Positions 26,539-35,125 of a stretch of DNA of 38,905 nucleotides are shown here, piece by piece (the stretch's first letter is position 1; every line of letters starts with the position of its first letter). A program made the position numbers and the translations under genes. The notes below the pieces were generated by a model. It was not told the DNA's origin. It saw only the letters and a list, made by a program, of their open reading frames with translations, and did not search any database. The DNA is taken from the NCBI GenBank assembly GCA_913062925.1, contig CAJXWJ010000032.1, positions 1 through 38,905 of the forward strand, read 5' to 3'. The DNA comes from an uncultured Pseudorhodobacter sp. (GTDB taxonomy: Bacteria > Pseudomonadota > Alphaproteobacteria > Rhodobacterales > Rhodobacteraceae).

Positions 26539-26616
26539 CGGGCCATAGCGCAGTCTGGTTAGCGCGTCCGTCTGGGGGGCGGGAGGTCGAGAGTTCGAAT
26601 CTCTCTGGCCCGACCA
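26539..26616 (+). tRNA. tRNA-Pro, anticodon GGG
   Basis: The acceptor arms CGGGCCA (26539-26545) and TGGCCCG (26606-26612) pair completely, the T-loop reads GTTCGAATC, and the 3' CCA is encoded (26614-26616). The seven-base anticodon loop CTGGGGG gives anticodon GGG, reading CCC. The anticodon stem has G-U pairs at its ends. Confidence 0.95.
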
Positions 26617-26626
26617 AAATCGAAAC

Positions 26627-26660
26627 CGCCCGCCTGCCCTGTGGCAGTGCGGGCGTTTCT
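26627..26660 (+). terminator. Rho-independent terminator of tRNA-Pro
   Basis: CGCCCGC-CTGCC (26627-26638) pairs with GGCAG-T-GCGGGCG (26643-26655) with one bulge and a four-base loop, followed by TTTCT. It ends the tRNA transcript before the dcd-like gene. Confidence 0.75.
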
Positions 26661-26677
26661 GTATCAAGGAGGCCGCT

Positions 26678-27760
26678 ATGCGCAATCTCGGTGTGATCCC
26701 TGACCAAGGCCTGCGGGCGCTGATCGCCAGTGGCGCTATTTCGGCCAATCCTGATTTTATTGACGGCCAGATCCAGCCCGCCAGCCTTGATCTGCGGCTG
26801 GGCACGGTGGCCTATCGGGTGCGGGCGTCGTTTCTGGTCGGCCATAACCGCCGCGTTACTGACCGGATTGCCGAATTCGAGATGCACCGCATTGATCTGT
26901 CGCAAGGCGCCGTGCTGGAAAAGGGCTGTGTCTATGTCATCCCCTTGATGGAAAGCCTGGCGCTGCCTGCGGGGATCACGGCGGTGGCCAATGCCAAAAG
27001 CTCGACCGGGCGACTTGATCTGCTGACGCGGCTGATTACCGATGGCGGGTCCGAATTTGACCGCATTGCCGAGGGCTATCACGGCCCGCTTTATGCCGAA
27101 GTTTGCCCGAAAAGCTTTTCGGTGCTGGTGCGCGCTGGCCAAAGGCTGAACCAGATCCGCTTTCGCCAAGGCCAAGCGGTGCTGAGTGATGCCGAGCTGA
27201 CCGCCCTGCATGCCGCCGAGCCCTTGGTTTCGGGGCAAGCGCTGATCTCGGAAGGTTTGGGCTTTTCGGTCGATCTGCGCCCCAAGGTCGGCGATTTGGT
27301 CGGCTACCGCGCCAAGCCCCATACCGGTGTCGTCGATCTGGATAAGATCGGCCATTATCCGGCCTCGGAGTTTTGGGAAGAAATCCACGCCAAAGATGGC
27401 CGCATTATCCTTGATCCCGGCGCATTTTATATTCTGGTCAGCCGCGAGGCGGTGACGATTCCGCCCGATTACGCGGCTGAAATGGCCCCCTTTCTGGCCA
27501 TGGTGGGCGAGTTTCGCGTGCATTACGCGGGCTTTTTTGACCCTGGCTTTGGCCATGCGGCTGCGGGCGGTGTTGGCAGCCGTGGCGTGCTGGAAGTGCG
27601 CTGCCACGAGGCGCCTTTTGTGCTGGAACACGGCCAAATCGTCGGCCGCTTGGTCTATGAACGCATGGCCGCACGCCCCGACACGCTTTATGGTCGCGAG
27701 ATCGCCTCGAACTATCAAGGCCAAGGGCTCAAGCTCGCCAAGCAGTTCATCGCAGGCTAA
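26678..27760 (+). CDS. dcd: dCTP deaminase, double-domain form
   Basis: Deaminates dCTP to dUTP, feeding thymidylate synthesis. It is 360 residues, about twice a single Dcd, because it holds two Dcd/dUTPase-like halves. The first half has IQPASLDLRLG (32-42), the S-x-x-x-R loop in KSSTGRLDLL (Ser108, Arg112) and a Glu at YAEVCP (Glu141). The second half (about 190-360) has YILVSREAVTIPP and VLEVRCHEAPF with Glu306, but no S-x-x-x-R loop at the matching place. This long form is common in alphaproteobacteria. AAGGAGG precedes ATG 26678. It follows the tRNA-Pro terminator. Confidence 0.9.
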   Translation: MRNLGVIPDQGLRALIASGAISANPDFIDGQIQPASLDLRLGTVAYRVRASFLVGHNRRVTDRIAEFEMHRIDLSQGAVLEKGCVYVIPLMESLALPAGITAVANAKSSTGRLDLLTRLITDGGSEFDRIAEGYHGPLYAEVCPKSFSVLVRAGQRLNQIRFRQGQAVLSDAELTALHAAEPLVSGQALISEGLGFSVDLRPKVGDLVGYRAKPHTGVVDLDKIGHYPASEFWEEIHAKDGRIILDPGAFYILVSREAVTIPPDYAAEMAPFLAMVGEFRVHYAGFFDPGFGHAAAGGVGSRGVLEVRCHEAPFVLEHGQIVGRLVYERMAARPDTLYGREIASNYQGQGLKLAKQFIAG

Positions 27761-27860
27761 GGCGCGGATGCACAATCGAATGCCGCTATCTGGCGGTGAC
27801 TTTTGCCAAAGCCGTCCTACAACGACACAATAGATTTCGCCTGACCGAGATGAGGACGAT

Positions 27861-29897
27861 ATGACCGACGACGCTTTGGTAATCTTTACCCCCTCAGGCA
27901 AGCGGGGCCGCTTTGCGCTTGGCACGCCGGTGCTGACCGCTGCGCGCCAGCTTGGCGTCGATCTGGATTCGGTCTGCGGCGGGCGCGGCATTTGTTCAAA
28001 ATGCCAGATCACCCCACAATATGGCGAGTTTTCCAAACATGGCGTCACGGTGGAAACCGGTGCGCTGACCGATTGGAACTCGGTCGAAGAACGCTATAAA
28101 TCCAAGCGCGGCATGATCGACGGGCGGCGTCTGGGCTGTCAGGCCTGCGTGCAGGGCGATGTCGTGATCGACGTGCCGCCCGAAAGCCAAGTCCACAAAC
28201 AGGTGATCCGCAAATCCGCCAGCCAGCGCGACATCGTGATGGATCCCGCCACCCGCGCGCTTTACGTCGAGGTGGCAGAGCCCGACATGCACGAACCGAC
28301 CGGCGATTTCGAACGCCTTGTCACGGCCTTGCAAGAGCAATGGGGCGTGGGCGAAGTGGCGGCCGAACTGCCGATCCTGCGGCGCCTGCAACCTGCGCTG
28401 CGCAAGGGCGGCTGGAAGGTCACCGTGGCGCTGCACAAGGGCAACAACGACACCCGTCACCGTCTGCTGGACATTTGGCCCGGCTTTCACGAGGGCGGCA
28501 TCTACGGCCTTGCCATCGACCTTGGCTCGACCACTGTGGCCGCACATCTGTGCGATCTGCGCGACGGGGCTGTGCTGGCCTCGGCAGGCGTGATGAACCC
28601 GCAGATCCGCTTTGGCGAAGATCTGATGAGCCGGGTGTCTTATGCGATGATGAACCCCGGCGGCGATGTCGAGATGACGGCCGCGGTGCGCACGGCGCTG
28701 AACGGGCTGATCCAATCTATCGCCACCGAAGCCAATATCGTGCCGACCTCGATTTACGAGCTGACCTTTGTCTGCAATCCGGTGATGCACCACCTGCTGT
28801 TGGGCATTGATCCGGTTGAACTTGGCCAAGCGCCCTTTGCGCTGGCCACCTCGGGCTCGCTGACTTTGGATGCGCGCGATCTGGATCTGAACGCGGTCAA
28901 CAACGCCGCCCGCGTCTATATTCTGCCCTGCATCGCAGGCCATGTTGGGGCCGATTGCGCCGCCGTGGCCTTGGCCGAAGAGCCGAACAAATCTGACGAA
29001 ATGGTGCTGATCGTCGATGTCGGCACCAATGCCGAAATCCTTTTGGGCAATAAAACCCGCGTCTTGGCCTGTTCATCGCCCACCGGCCCCGCCTTTGAAG
29101 GCGCGCAGATCTCTTCTGGCCAACGTGCGGCTCCGGGTGCGATCGAGCGGGTCGAGATTGATCCTGCCACCAAAGAACCGCGCTTTCGGGTCATCGGCTC
29201 GGATCTGTGGTCGGATGACGCGGGCTTTGCGGCTGCCACCGCCAGCAGCGGCATCACCGGCATTTGCGGATCGGGCATCATCGAGGCCGTGGCCGAAATG
29301 CGCATGGCCGGTCTGGTCGATCAGGGTGGCTTGATCGGCGGCCCCGATCAAACCGGCACGGCGCGCTGCATCTCGGAAGGCCGCACGCATTCTTATGTGC
29401 TGCATGATGGCACCGCCCATGGTGGGCCGATGATCACCGTCACCCAAGGCGACATTCGCGCCATTCAGCTGGCCAAGGCCGCGCTTTACGCAGGCGCCAA
29501 GCTGTTGATGGATGAGATGGGCGTCGAGACCGTGGATAAGGTCACGCTTGCAGGCGCCTTTGGCGCGCATATCTCGCCCAAACACGCGATGGTTCTGGGC
29601 ATGATCCCGGATGTGCGGCTTGATAAGGTGGTCTCGGCGGGCAATGCCGCGGGCACCGGCGCGCGCATTGCTTTGTGCAACGTCGGCGCGCGCGATTATA
29701 TCGAGACCACGGTGCATCAGATCCACAAGGTCGAAACCGCCATCGAGCCGCGCTTTCAAGAGCATTTCGTCAATGCAAGCGCCATCCCGAATGCGGTCGA
29801 TAGCTTCCCCGAGCTTAGCCAAATCGTCACCCTGCCCGAGGTAAGCTTTAACACCTCTGGCTCTGGCGGAGCTGGCGGGCGGCGGCGCAGGGGCTAG
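27861..29897 (+). CDS. RACE/RamA-type reductive activator of corrinoid enzymes (DUF4445, ASKHA fold)
   Basis: Protein of 678 residues. The N-terminal [2Fe-2S] ferredoxin domain has Cys39-x5-Cys45-x2-Cys48 (CGGRGICSKC) with the fourth ligand at Cys93 or Cys96 (RLGCQACV). A linker follows, then an actin/Hsp70-like ATPase domain beginning YGLAIDLGSTTVAAHL (about 215), with DVGTNAEILLG and a GICGSGI motif, and a C-terminal GGAGGRRRRG tail. Members use ATP to re-reduce cob(II)alamin bound to a methyltransferase. In Rhodobacterales such a protein probably reactivates the split methionine synthase. No corrinoid protein, methyltransferase or cobalamin gene is adjacent. GAGGACG precedes ATG 27861. Confidence 0.85.
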   Translation: MTDDALVIFTPSGKRGRFALGTPVLTAARQLGVDLDSVCGGRGICSKCQITPQYGEFSKHGVTVETGALTDWNSVEERYKSKRGMIDGRRLGCQACVQGDVVIDVPPESQVHKQVIRKSASQRDIVMDPATRALYVEVAEPDMHEPTGDFERLVTALQEQWGVGEVAAELPILRRLQPALRKGGWKVTVALHKGNNDTRHRLLDIWPGFHEGGIYGLAIDLGSTTVAAHLCDLRDGAVLASAGVMNPQIRFGEDLMSRVSYAMMNPGGDVEMTAAVRTALNGLIQSIATEANIVPTSIYELTFVCNPVMHHLLLGIDPVELGQAPFALATSGSLTLDARDLDLNAVNNAARVYILPCIAGHVGADCAAVALAEEPNKSDEMVLIVDVGTNAEILLGNKTRVLACSSPTGPAFEGAQISSGQRAAPGAIERVEIDPATKEPRFRVIGSDLWSDDAGFAAATASSGITGICGSGIIEAVAEMRMAGLVDQGGLIGGPDQTGTARCISEGRTHSYVLHDGTAHGGPMITVTQGDIRAIQLAKAALYAGAKLLMDEMGVETVDKVTLAGAFGAHISPKHAMVLGMIPDVRLDKVVSAGNAAGTGARIALCNVGARDYIETTVHQIHKVETAIEPRFQEHFVNASAIPNAVDSFPELSQIVTLPEVSFNTSGSGGAGGRRRRG

Positions 29898-29963
29898 TCC
29901 CCGCGCCTGCCAAGCGGCAAGCCTGATCGGGTGCAATCTGCGGCTCTTTTCACCGCGACCGGC

Positions 29964-29992
29964 TTGACGAGGCCCAGCACTTGGCTTACCTG
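29964..29992 (+). promoter_or_regulatory. Candidate promoter for tRNA-Gly
   Basis: TTGACG (29964-29969), a 17-base spacer and TACCTG (29987-29992) end nine bases before the tRNA start. Confidence 0.45.
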
Positions 29993-30001
29993 ACAAGCAA
30001 C

Positions 30002-30075
30002 GCGGGTGTAGCTCAATGGTAGAGCAGCAGCTTCCCAAGCTGAATACGAGGGTTCGATTCCCTTCACCCGCTCCA
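30002..30075 (+). tRNA. tRNA-Gly, anticodon CCC
   Basis: The acceptor arms GCGGGTG (30002-30008) and CACCCGC (30065-30071) pair fully, the D-loop reads AGCTCAATGGTAGAGC, the T-loop is GTTCGATTC, and TCCA ends the gene (30072-30075). The loop TTCCCAA gives anticodon CCC, reading GGG. Four base pairs plus one mismatch close the anticodon stem. Confidence 0.95.
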
Positions 30076-30366
30076 ATCTCAAAAGCTTCCTATGGGGTTT
30101 AAACGCCGTCTTGAGACTTTGATTGTCTCATGCCGTGCCCCGCCTGCCCACTCCCACAGAATGTGCGGGCCTTGCCGCTCTGGTCAGCTTGGGGCCGTTG
30201 CGGTTCATGGCTGGCAGGTCCGCACGGAATCCGGTTTCAGGTGAGGATAGCTGCAATCAATCATCCCGGTGCAACATCCTAATAATTTTACTATTTTTGC
30301 ATGAGGGTTTAAGATCAAAGACCGGTTTGGCTCGCTGCCTGCATCAACTTTAATGAGGGCTTGTCC
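30076..30366 (+). other. Gene-free gap downstream of tRNA-Gly
   Basis: About 290 bases. A TGAGAC-7-GTCTCA hairpin (30112-30130) and a weaker GCCCCGC...GCGGGCC hairpin (30137-30171) may end the tRNA transcript; neither has a T-run. The right part (about 30280-30350) is AT-rich like the rlmF gene that follows. No ORF is convincing, and no copy of the tRNA 3' end (attachment-site type) is seen in the next 1.4 kb. Confidence 0.5.
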
Positions 30367-31293
30367 ATGGCCACCAAAACTATGCTGCACCCCCGTAACC
30401 AACACAGAGAAGGTTACGATTTTGCGCGCTTGGTGGCACAATCCCCTGAACTTGCAGCCTTTGCGATCACCAACCCGCTTGGTCAGACGACGATTGATTT
30501 TCAAAATGTGTTGGCAGTCCGGATGCTTAATCGGGCTTTGCTGAAGACGTATTACAATATAAATTTTTGGGATATTCCGCCGAATTATCTATGCCCCCCA
30601 ATTCCTGGGCGCGTTGACTATATCCACTATCTGGCGGACTTGCTTGCACAGAGCAACAATCAAGAAATCCCTCGTGGGCGGAATGTCAAAGTTCTGGACA
30701 TCGGTACCGGTGCGAGTTTGGTGTACCCTCTTATTGGTCAAAGTGAATATGGATGGCATTTTACAGGCGTCGACATAGACCCAATTGCGATCAAATCCGC
30801 ACAGCAGATTTGCCAATTCAACAAGTTAAAAATCACCCTTAGGCACCAAAATAACCGTGAGAATATCTTTAAAGGCGTGATCGAACCCCGCGATGCTTTT
30901 CACGTCACCATGTGCAACCCGCCTTTCCATTCCTCGATCGAACAAGCCGATAAGGGCACACAACGCAAGTGGGCCAATCTTGGCAAAGGGCACTCACAAA
31001 AACTCAATTTTGGAGGGCAAAATGCTGAACTCTGGTGCCCGGGTGGCGAGATAAAGTTCATCGCCAGCATGATTGAACAGAGCATGGAGTTCCCGGAGCA
31101 GTGCCTATGGTTTACCTCGTTGGTCTCGAAAAAAGACAATCTCCAGCCACTTTCTAGAATTTTGGAAAAGGCTAAGGTTGCTAATTTCAAAGTAATCGAA
31201 ATGGCACAGGGACAAAAAACAAGCCGCTTTATTGCTTGGACATATGTTAAGGAAAATCAACGCCCGCTATTTTTCAGTGCGGCCAAGACATAG
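30367..31293 (+). CDS. rlmF: 23S rRNA (adenine-1618 N6) methyltransferase RlmF
   Basis: SAM-dependent m6A methyltransferase of 308 residues acting on 23S rRNA. The N-terminus LHPRNQHREGYDF and FWDIPPNYLCPPIPGRVDYIH match RlmF closely. The SAM motif is VLDIGTGAS (109-117), and the catalytic tetrapeptide is NPPF (184-187). An upstream TTG at 30361 is in frame, but ATG 30367 has GAGG 8 bases before it. The gene is unlike its neighbours in base composition: sampled 60-base lines have 23, 24 and 29 G+C, against 40 in the RACE gene. It also uses codons such as ATA and TTA. It probably arrived by transfer. Confidence 0.93.
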   Translation: MATKTMLHPRNQHREGYDFARLVAQSPELAAFAITNPLGQTTIDFQNVLAVRMLNRALLKTYYNINFWDIPPNYLCPPIPGRVDYIHYLADLLAQSNNQEIPRGRNVKVLDIGTGASLVYPLIGQSEYGWHFTGVDIDPIAIKSAQQICQFNKLKITLRHQNNRENIFKGVIEPRDAFHVTMCNPPFHSSIEQADKGTQRKWANLGKGHSQKLNFGGQNAELWCPGGEIKFIASMIEQSMEFPEQCLWFTSLVSKKDNLQPLSRILEKAKVANFKVIEMAQGQKTSRFIAWTYVKENQRPLFFSAAKT

Positions 31294-31487
31294 TGCAGAG
31301 AGAAAACGCTTTCAGATCATCTTGATCAGCTGTCGCATCCGCGATGCCTGCGATTGGACCGTGGCGCTGCTTATATCGCTATCAGAAGCGCTAAGGCGTG
31401 AAATAGCGCGGCTTGCGGTTGACTCTGGCGCAAAAATCGCCATTTCAGACAAACAGATTTACTTTTATGAATGTGAATGGACGCCAG
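31294..31487. other. Gap between rlmF and the exported protein gene
   Basis: About 194 bases with no ORF, RNA gene or convincing -35/-10 pair. The base composition returns toward the genome average within it, so it may hold the right edge of the rlmF-bearing segment. Confidence 0.4.
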
Positions 31488-32069
31488 ATGAAACCTATCC
31501 CTCGATCCATCGCCTTGGCCTGTGGCGCCGTGCTGCTCCTTGGCGCAGGCTATGCCTATAGCAACCGCTATGCCGTCGAGCATTTTGTGATGAGCCGGAT
31601 GCATGACGAGAGCGGCCAGCATATGGGCGGCTTTGGCATGGGGCATATGTTCAAGGGCGTTGACACCACAGAGGCCGAGGAATCGGAGCTGCGGGCGATG
31701 TTTGAAAACAATACCGGCATCGCGCGGCGGGTCGAAAACCTGCCAAACGGCATTCGCACCACCACCACGGCGCAGGATGAAGACCTGCGCAACGCTGTGA
31801 TCAGCCATGCCGCGGGGATGATTGCGCGGGTGGATGAGGGCCGTGATCCCAAGGTTTTCATCCAAAGCCCGACGCTTGATCTGCTGTTTCAAAACCGCGC
31901 TTTGATCACCACGCAGATTGAGACGACCGCCGATGGCATCATCGTTACCCAAACCTCAGAAGATGCGGCAACTGTGGCGGCCTTGCAAAAACATGCGGGC
32001 GAGGTCAGCGACCTTGCGGCGCGCGGCATGCAATCGGTGCATGAGGCGATGCAGCAGCGCCTGAACTAA
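31488..32069 (+). CDS. Exported protein of unknown function with a Met/His-rich patch
   Basis: Protein of 193 residues that I do not recognise. A basic N-terminus (MKPIPRS) and hydrophobic stretch (about 8-23, ALACGAVLLLGAGYAY) form a signal peptide or an N-terminal anchor; no strong cleavage site is seen. After it comes a Met/His-rich segment, MSRMHDESGQHMGGFGMGHMF (35-55; M35, M38, H39, H45, M46, M51, H53, M54), suggesting, but not showing, copper binding. The rest is a soluble alpha/beta-type domain with PKVFIQSPTLDLLFQN and an alternating TTADGIIVTQTS. The start may be ATG 31467 instead. It converges on the AEC carrier gene. Confidence 0.75.
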   Translation: MKPIPRSIALACGAVLLLGAGYAYSNRYAVEHFVMSRMHDESGQHMGGFGMGHMFKGVDTTEAEESELRAMFENNTGIARRVENLPNGIRTTTTAQDEDLRNAVISHAAGMIARVDEGRDPKVFIQSPTLDLLFQNRALITTQIETTADGIIVTQTSEDAATVAALQKHAGEVSDLAARGMQSVHEAMQQRLN

Positions 32070-32076
32070 GGCGCGC

Positions 32077-32946
32077 CTATAGCGCCAGCCAAAGCCCGAA
32101 GGGCAACAGGGCAAGGCTGGCGACATGCCCCATGATCACAATCGAGGCGACCCGATTTGGCGCCACGTTGAATTTATCGGCCAGCATAAAGTTGAACATC
32201 GCCGAGGGCAGGCAGGCGTAAAGAATAAAGGCGCCGCGCTCAAGCCCAGACAGCGGCAAAAGCCACAGGATCGCAAAGCAGGCCACCAGCCGCACCGCCG
32301 CGGCCAGAACCGCGCCGCGCAGGCCCGCACTTGCATCGCGCACCTGACTGCTGGACAGCCGCGCGCCCAGCGACAGCAGCATCAGCGGCACGATCACCGC
32401 GCTGATCATCGCCAAGGGCCTGTCCAACCACAGCGGCAAATGCAGCCCGCCTTGGGCAAAGCCAAGCCCCAGCAGCGTCGCCCAAACCAGCGGATTGGCA
32501 TAGAGCATCCGCCAGTCGATCCGCCCGCTCATGATGCCAGCGCCCAACGTGAAATGCAGGATATTTGACACCACCAGCAAGACCACCGCCAGCGGCAGGC
32601 CCTGCGCGCCATAAGCCAAGACGATCAAGGGAATGCCAATCGGCCCCACATTGGTGAACATCGCGCAAGGCAGAAAAGCCCGCGCCCCTGCCCCCGAAAG
32701 CTTGGCCAAAGGCAGCGCCAAAATCCCTGTCGCACCAATGTGCAAGACCACAGCAAAGCAAAACAGCAGCGCCGCCCTAGGGTCAAAGCCCTTGCTCGAC
32801 ATCGAAGTGAAAATCAAAATCGGCAGCAAAAGATCAATCGTCATGCGGTTGACACCAGCCAGCTCAGGCTTGACCGCGCGGCTGTAGAAAAAGCCAAGCA
32901 GCACGATCACCAAAATCGGCAGGGTGATGTCAAGGATCTGGGTCAT
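32077..32946 (-). CDS. Auxin efflux carrier (AEC) family transporter
   Basis: Membrane carrier of 289 residues with about ten hydrophobic segments, matching the AEC/BASS-like family of bacterial permeases (often for malonate or other organic acids). The N-terminus ITLPILVIVLLGFFYSR and the internal TNVGPIGIPLIVLAYG, with the helix-breaking NxGxxGxP motif, are characteristic. The substrate is unknown. The frame is open upstream to 33051, but ATG 32946 (MTQILDITLP) fits the family. It is divergent from ridA across 188 bases. Confidence 0.85.
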   Translation of the reverse strand: MTQILDITLPILVIVLLGFFYSRAVKPELAGVNRMTIDLLLPILIFTSMSSKGFDPRAALLFCFAVVLHIGATGILALPLAKLSGAGARAFLPCAMFTNVGPIGIPLIVLAYGAQGLPLAVVLLVVSNILHFTLGAGIMSGRIDWRMLYANPLVWATLLGLGFAQGGLHLPLWLDRPLAMISAVIVPLMLLSLGARLSSSQVRDASAGLRGAVLAAAVRLVACFAILWLLPLSGLERGAFILYACLPSAMFNFMLADKFNVAPNRVASIVIMGHVASLALLPFGLWLAL

Positions 32947-33134
32947 CGGCGCGCCTTTGCTGGCTGTGGTCTTAGGGTGCTGAAACCGCAGCAAAGAATT
33001 GGCGCGCAGCTTGGGCAAGCTAGGGTGCCGCTGCGGCAAAGGCAAAGCCAATCTCTGGGGTGGCTCTCTTTCCCTTTGCGGCGCGTTGGGGTAGCAAGGC
33101 CGCAGCGACCCCTGTGTTTCTGAAAGGATATTCC

Positions 33135-33485
33135 ATGAGCGAGATCAAACGTATCGGTGTTGGCGTCCGCATGTCGGAAGCCGTTTGCTATAACGGCATT
33201 GCTTGGCTTGCTGGTCAAGTCGGCACCGCTGGCGAAAGCGTCACCCAGCAGACCCAGACCTGCCTTGCCGAGGTGGACCGCATTCTGGCCGCCGCTGGCA
33301 CCGATAAGACCCGCATTCTGTCGACACAAATCTGGCTGGCCGATATGGCCGATTTCGCCGAAATGAACGCGGTTTGGGACACTTGGGTGCCACAGGGCCA
33401 CACGCCCGCACGCGCCACGGGCGAAGCAAAGCTGGCAGCCCCCGGCTATCTGGTCGAGGTTATCGTGACCGCCGCCCTTGCCTGA
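33135..33485 (+). CDS. RidA family protein (enamine/imine deaminase type)
   Basis: Small trimeric-type protein of 116 residues. RidA members hydrolyse reactive enamine and imine intermediates made by PLP enzymes. The active-site Arg in the PxR motif is present (TPARATGEA, Arg93), and VEVIVTAA forms the last strand. The subgroup differs from E. coli RidA in its loop after Arg93, so it could be one of the Rid subfamilies lacking proven deaminase activity. GAAAGG eight bases upstream supports ATG 33135. A strong terminator follows. Confidence 0.85.
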   Translation: MSEIKRIGVGVRMSEAVCYNGIAWLAGQVGTAGESVTQQTQTCLAEVDRILAAAGTDKTRILSTQIWLADMADFAEMNAVWDTWVPQGHTPARATGEAKLAAPGYLVEVIVTAALA

Positions 33486-33492
33486 AACCACT

Positions 33493-33522
33493 GGCGCAGC
33501 CCTTCAGGCTGCGCCCGCTTTT
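33493..33522 (+). terminator. Rho-independent terminator of ridA
   Basis: Perfect 9-base stem GGCGCAGCC (33493-33501) and GGCTGCGCC (33507-33515) with a CTTCA loop, followed by CGCTTTT. It lies between the convergent ridA and pgi stop codons. Confidence 0.85.
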
Positions 33523-35122
33523 AGCCGCGCAAATAGGCGACCAGCGCCTGCGTCGAGCCATCTTTGCCCGCCGCGCTTTCCTTGCCTTCAAGGATCGGTT
33601 GCAGCGCCAGCGCCAGCTCTTTGCCCAATTCCACGCCCCATTGGTCATAGGAATTCAGGCCCAAGATCACGCCTTCGACAAACACCCGATGTTCATAAAG
33701 CGCGATGATCTGGCCCAGCACGAAAGGCGTCAGCAGCGGATAGACCAGCGTTGTCGAAGGGCGATTGCCCGCAAAGACGCGGTGGCGGGCTTGGCGGTCA
33801 AGCTCGGCCCCTGTCAGACCCTTTTTCGCCATGATCGCAGTTGCCTCGGCCAAGGACCGCCCGCGCATCAGCGCTTCGGATTGGGCAAGGCAGTTCGAGG
33901 CCAGCAGCAAATGCTGATGCGCCAGATCAGCTTCATGGCCCGAGCGCGCGATCATGAATTCGCAAGGCACGACGCGGGTGCCTTGGTGGATCAGCTGATA
34001 AAACGCGTGCTGGCCATTGGTGCCGGGTTCGCCCCAAACCACGGGGCCAGCTTGGGTCGCAAGCGCGCTGCCATCCATCGCCACCGACTTGCCGTTGCTT
34101 TCCATTTCCAGCTGCTGCAAATAGGCAGGCAACCGGCTAAGGCGTTGATCATAGGGCAAAACCGCGCGGGTGCTATAGTCGCAAATCTGGTTGTGCCAGA
34201 TGCCGACCAAGGCCAGCAAGACCGGCATATTGTGCTCAAACTCGGCGGTCAGGAAATGCTGATCCATGGCGCGGCCACCGGCAAGAAACTCTTCAAACCG
34301 CTCTGGCCCAATCGCGATCATCAGCGCCAGACCAATCGGCCCCCAGATCGAATAGCGCCCGCCGACCCAATCTTCAAAACCAAACACCCGCGACGGATCA
34401 ATGCCCATCGCGGCGGTCTTTTCGGCAGCGGTGGAAACGGCGGCAAACTGCGCGCCGGTGTTGCGCACTTTGCCCGCCATCCAGCGCCGCGCGGTCTCGG
34501 CATTGGTCATCGTCTCGATGGTGGTAAAGGTTTTCGAGGCCACGATCACCAGCGTGGTCTCGGGGTTCAGCCCCTTGAGCACATCGGCGACATGGGCGCC
34601 GTCGACGTTGCTGACATAATGCACCCGCGGCCCGTCGTGATAGGGCGCAAGCGCCAGCGTCGCCATCACCGGCCCCAGATCAGAGCCACCAATGCCGATA
34701 TTGATCACATCCGTAATCGCACCACCCTGCCCGGTGATGCGGCCTGCGCGCAGATCGCGGGCAAAGTCTGCCATCCGCGCCAGCGTCTCGCGCACCTCTT
34801 GCATGACATCGGCCCCGTCCACAGCGATCACTGCCTCTGGCCCCGCCCGCAAGGCGGTGTGCAACACGGCGCGGCCCTCGGTGTCATTGATCTTTTCGCC
34901 CGAAAACATCGCCGCACGCTTCTCAGCCACGCCGGAAACCTTAGCAAGGTCGATCAGCAAGTCTTTGGTTTTGCTGTCAATATTGGTCTTGGAATAATCC
35001 AGCATCATTTGATCAGCCGAGACTGAAAAATCCGCAGCCCGATCGGTTTCGTCAAACAAAGAGATCAGCGGCCGCGTTGCCACCGATGCGTGATAGGCCT
35101 GCAAGGATTGCCATTTTGACAT
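33521..35122 (-). CDS. pgi: Glucose-6-phosphate isomerase
   Basis: Interconverts glucose-6-phosphate and fructose-6-phosphate in the cytoplasm. It is 533 residues, normal length. Landmarks are [15 protein letters not shown] (phosphate loop), [12 protein letters not shown] (the second family signature) and the C-terminal [21 protein letters not shown], which holds the active-site Lys and Glu/His region. It is the last gene of zwf-pgl-pgi, three bases after pgl. Confidence 0.97.
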   Translation of the reverse strand: MSKWQSLQAYHASVATRPLISLFDETDRAADFSVSADQMMLDYSKTNIDSKTKDLLIDLAKVSGVAEKRAAMFSGEKINDTEGRAVLHTALRAGPEAVIAVDGADVMQEVRETLARMADFARDLRAGRITGQGGAITDVINIGIGGSDLGPVMATLALAPYHDGPRVHYVSNVDGAHVADVLKGLNPETTLVIVASKTFTTIETMTNAETARRWMAGKVRNTGAQFAAVSTAAEKTAAMGIDPSRVFGFEDWVGGRYSIWGPIGLALMIAIGPERFEEFLAGGRAMDQHFLTAEFEHNMPVLLALVGIWHNQICDYSTRAVLPYDQRLSRLPAYLQQLEMESNGKSVAMDGSALATQAGPVVWGEPGTNGQHAFYQLIHQGTRVVPCEFMIARSGHEADLAHQHLLLASNCLAQSEALMRGRSLAEATAIMAKKGLTGAELDRQARHRVFAGNRPSTTLVYPLLTPFVLGQIIALYEHRVFVEGVILGLNSYDQWGVELGKELALALQPILEGKESAAGKDGSTQALVAYLRG

Positions 35123-35125
35123 GAG

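Noticed and set aside
25619-28048. Very long minus-strand ORF (809 codons) across ihfA, merR, tRNA-Pro and dcd
   Set aside because: It is antisense to four well-supported features and includes the tRNA-Pro antisense; GC-rich DNA often leaves such frames open by chance.
29894-30082. Small minus-strand ORF over tRNA-Gly, with a VKGIEPSYSAWEAAALPLSY-like product
   Set aside because: This is the well-known antisense reading of a tRNA-Gly gene, often annotated by mistake; it is not a protein.
30123-30353. 76-codon ORF in the gap after tRNA-Gly, considered as a transposase or integrase remnant
   Set aside because: No DDE, HTH or recombinase motif; no inverted terminal repeats; no duplicated tRNA end downstream.
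30002-31487. Genomic island with attachment sites at tRNA-Gly
   Set aside because: The composition shift covers only about one gene and no attR-like copy of the tRNA 3' end or integrase was found, so only the acquisition of rlmF is proposed.
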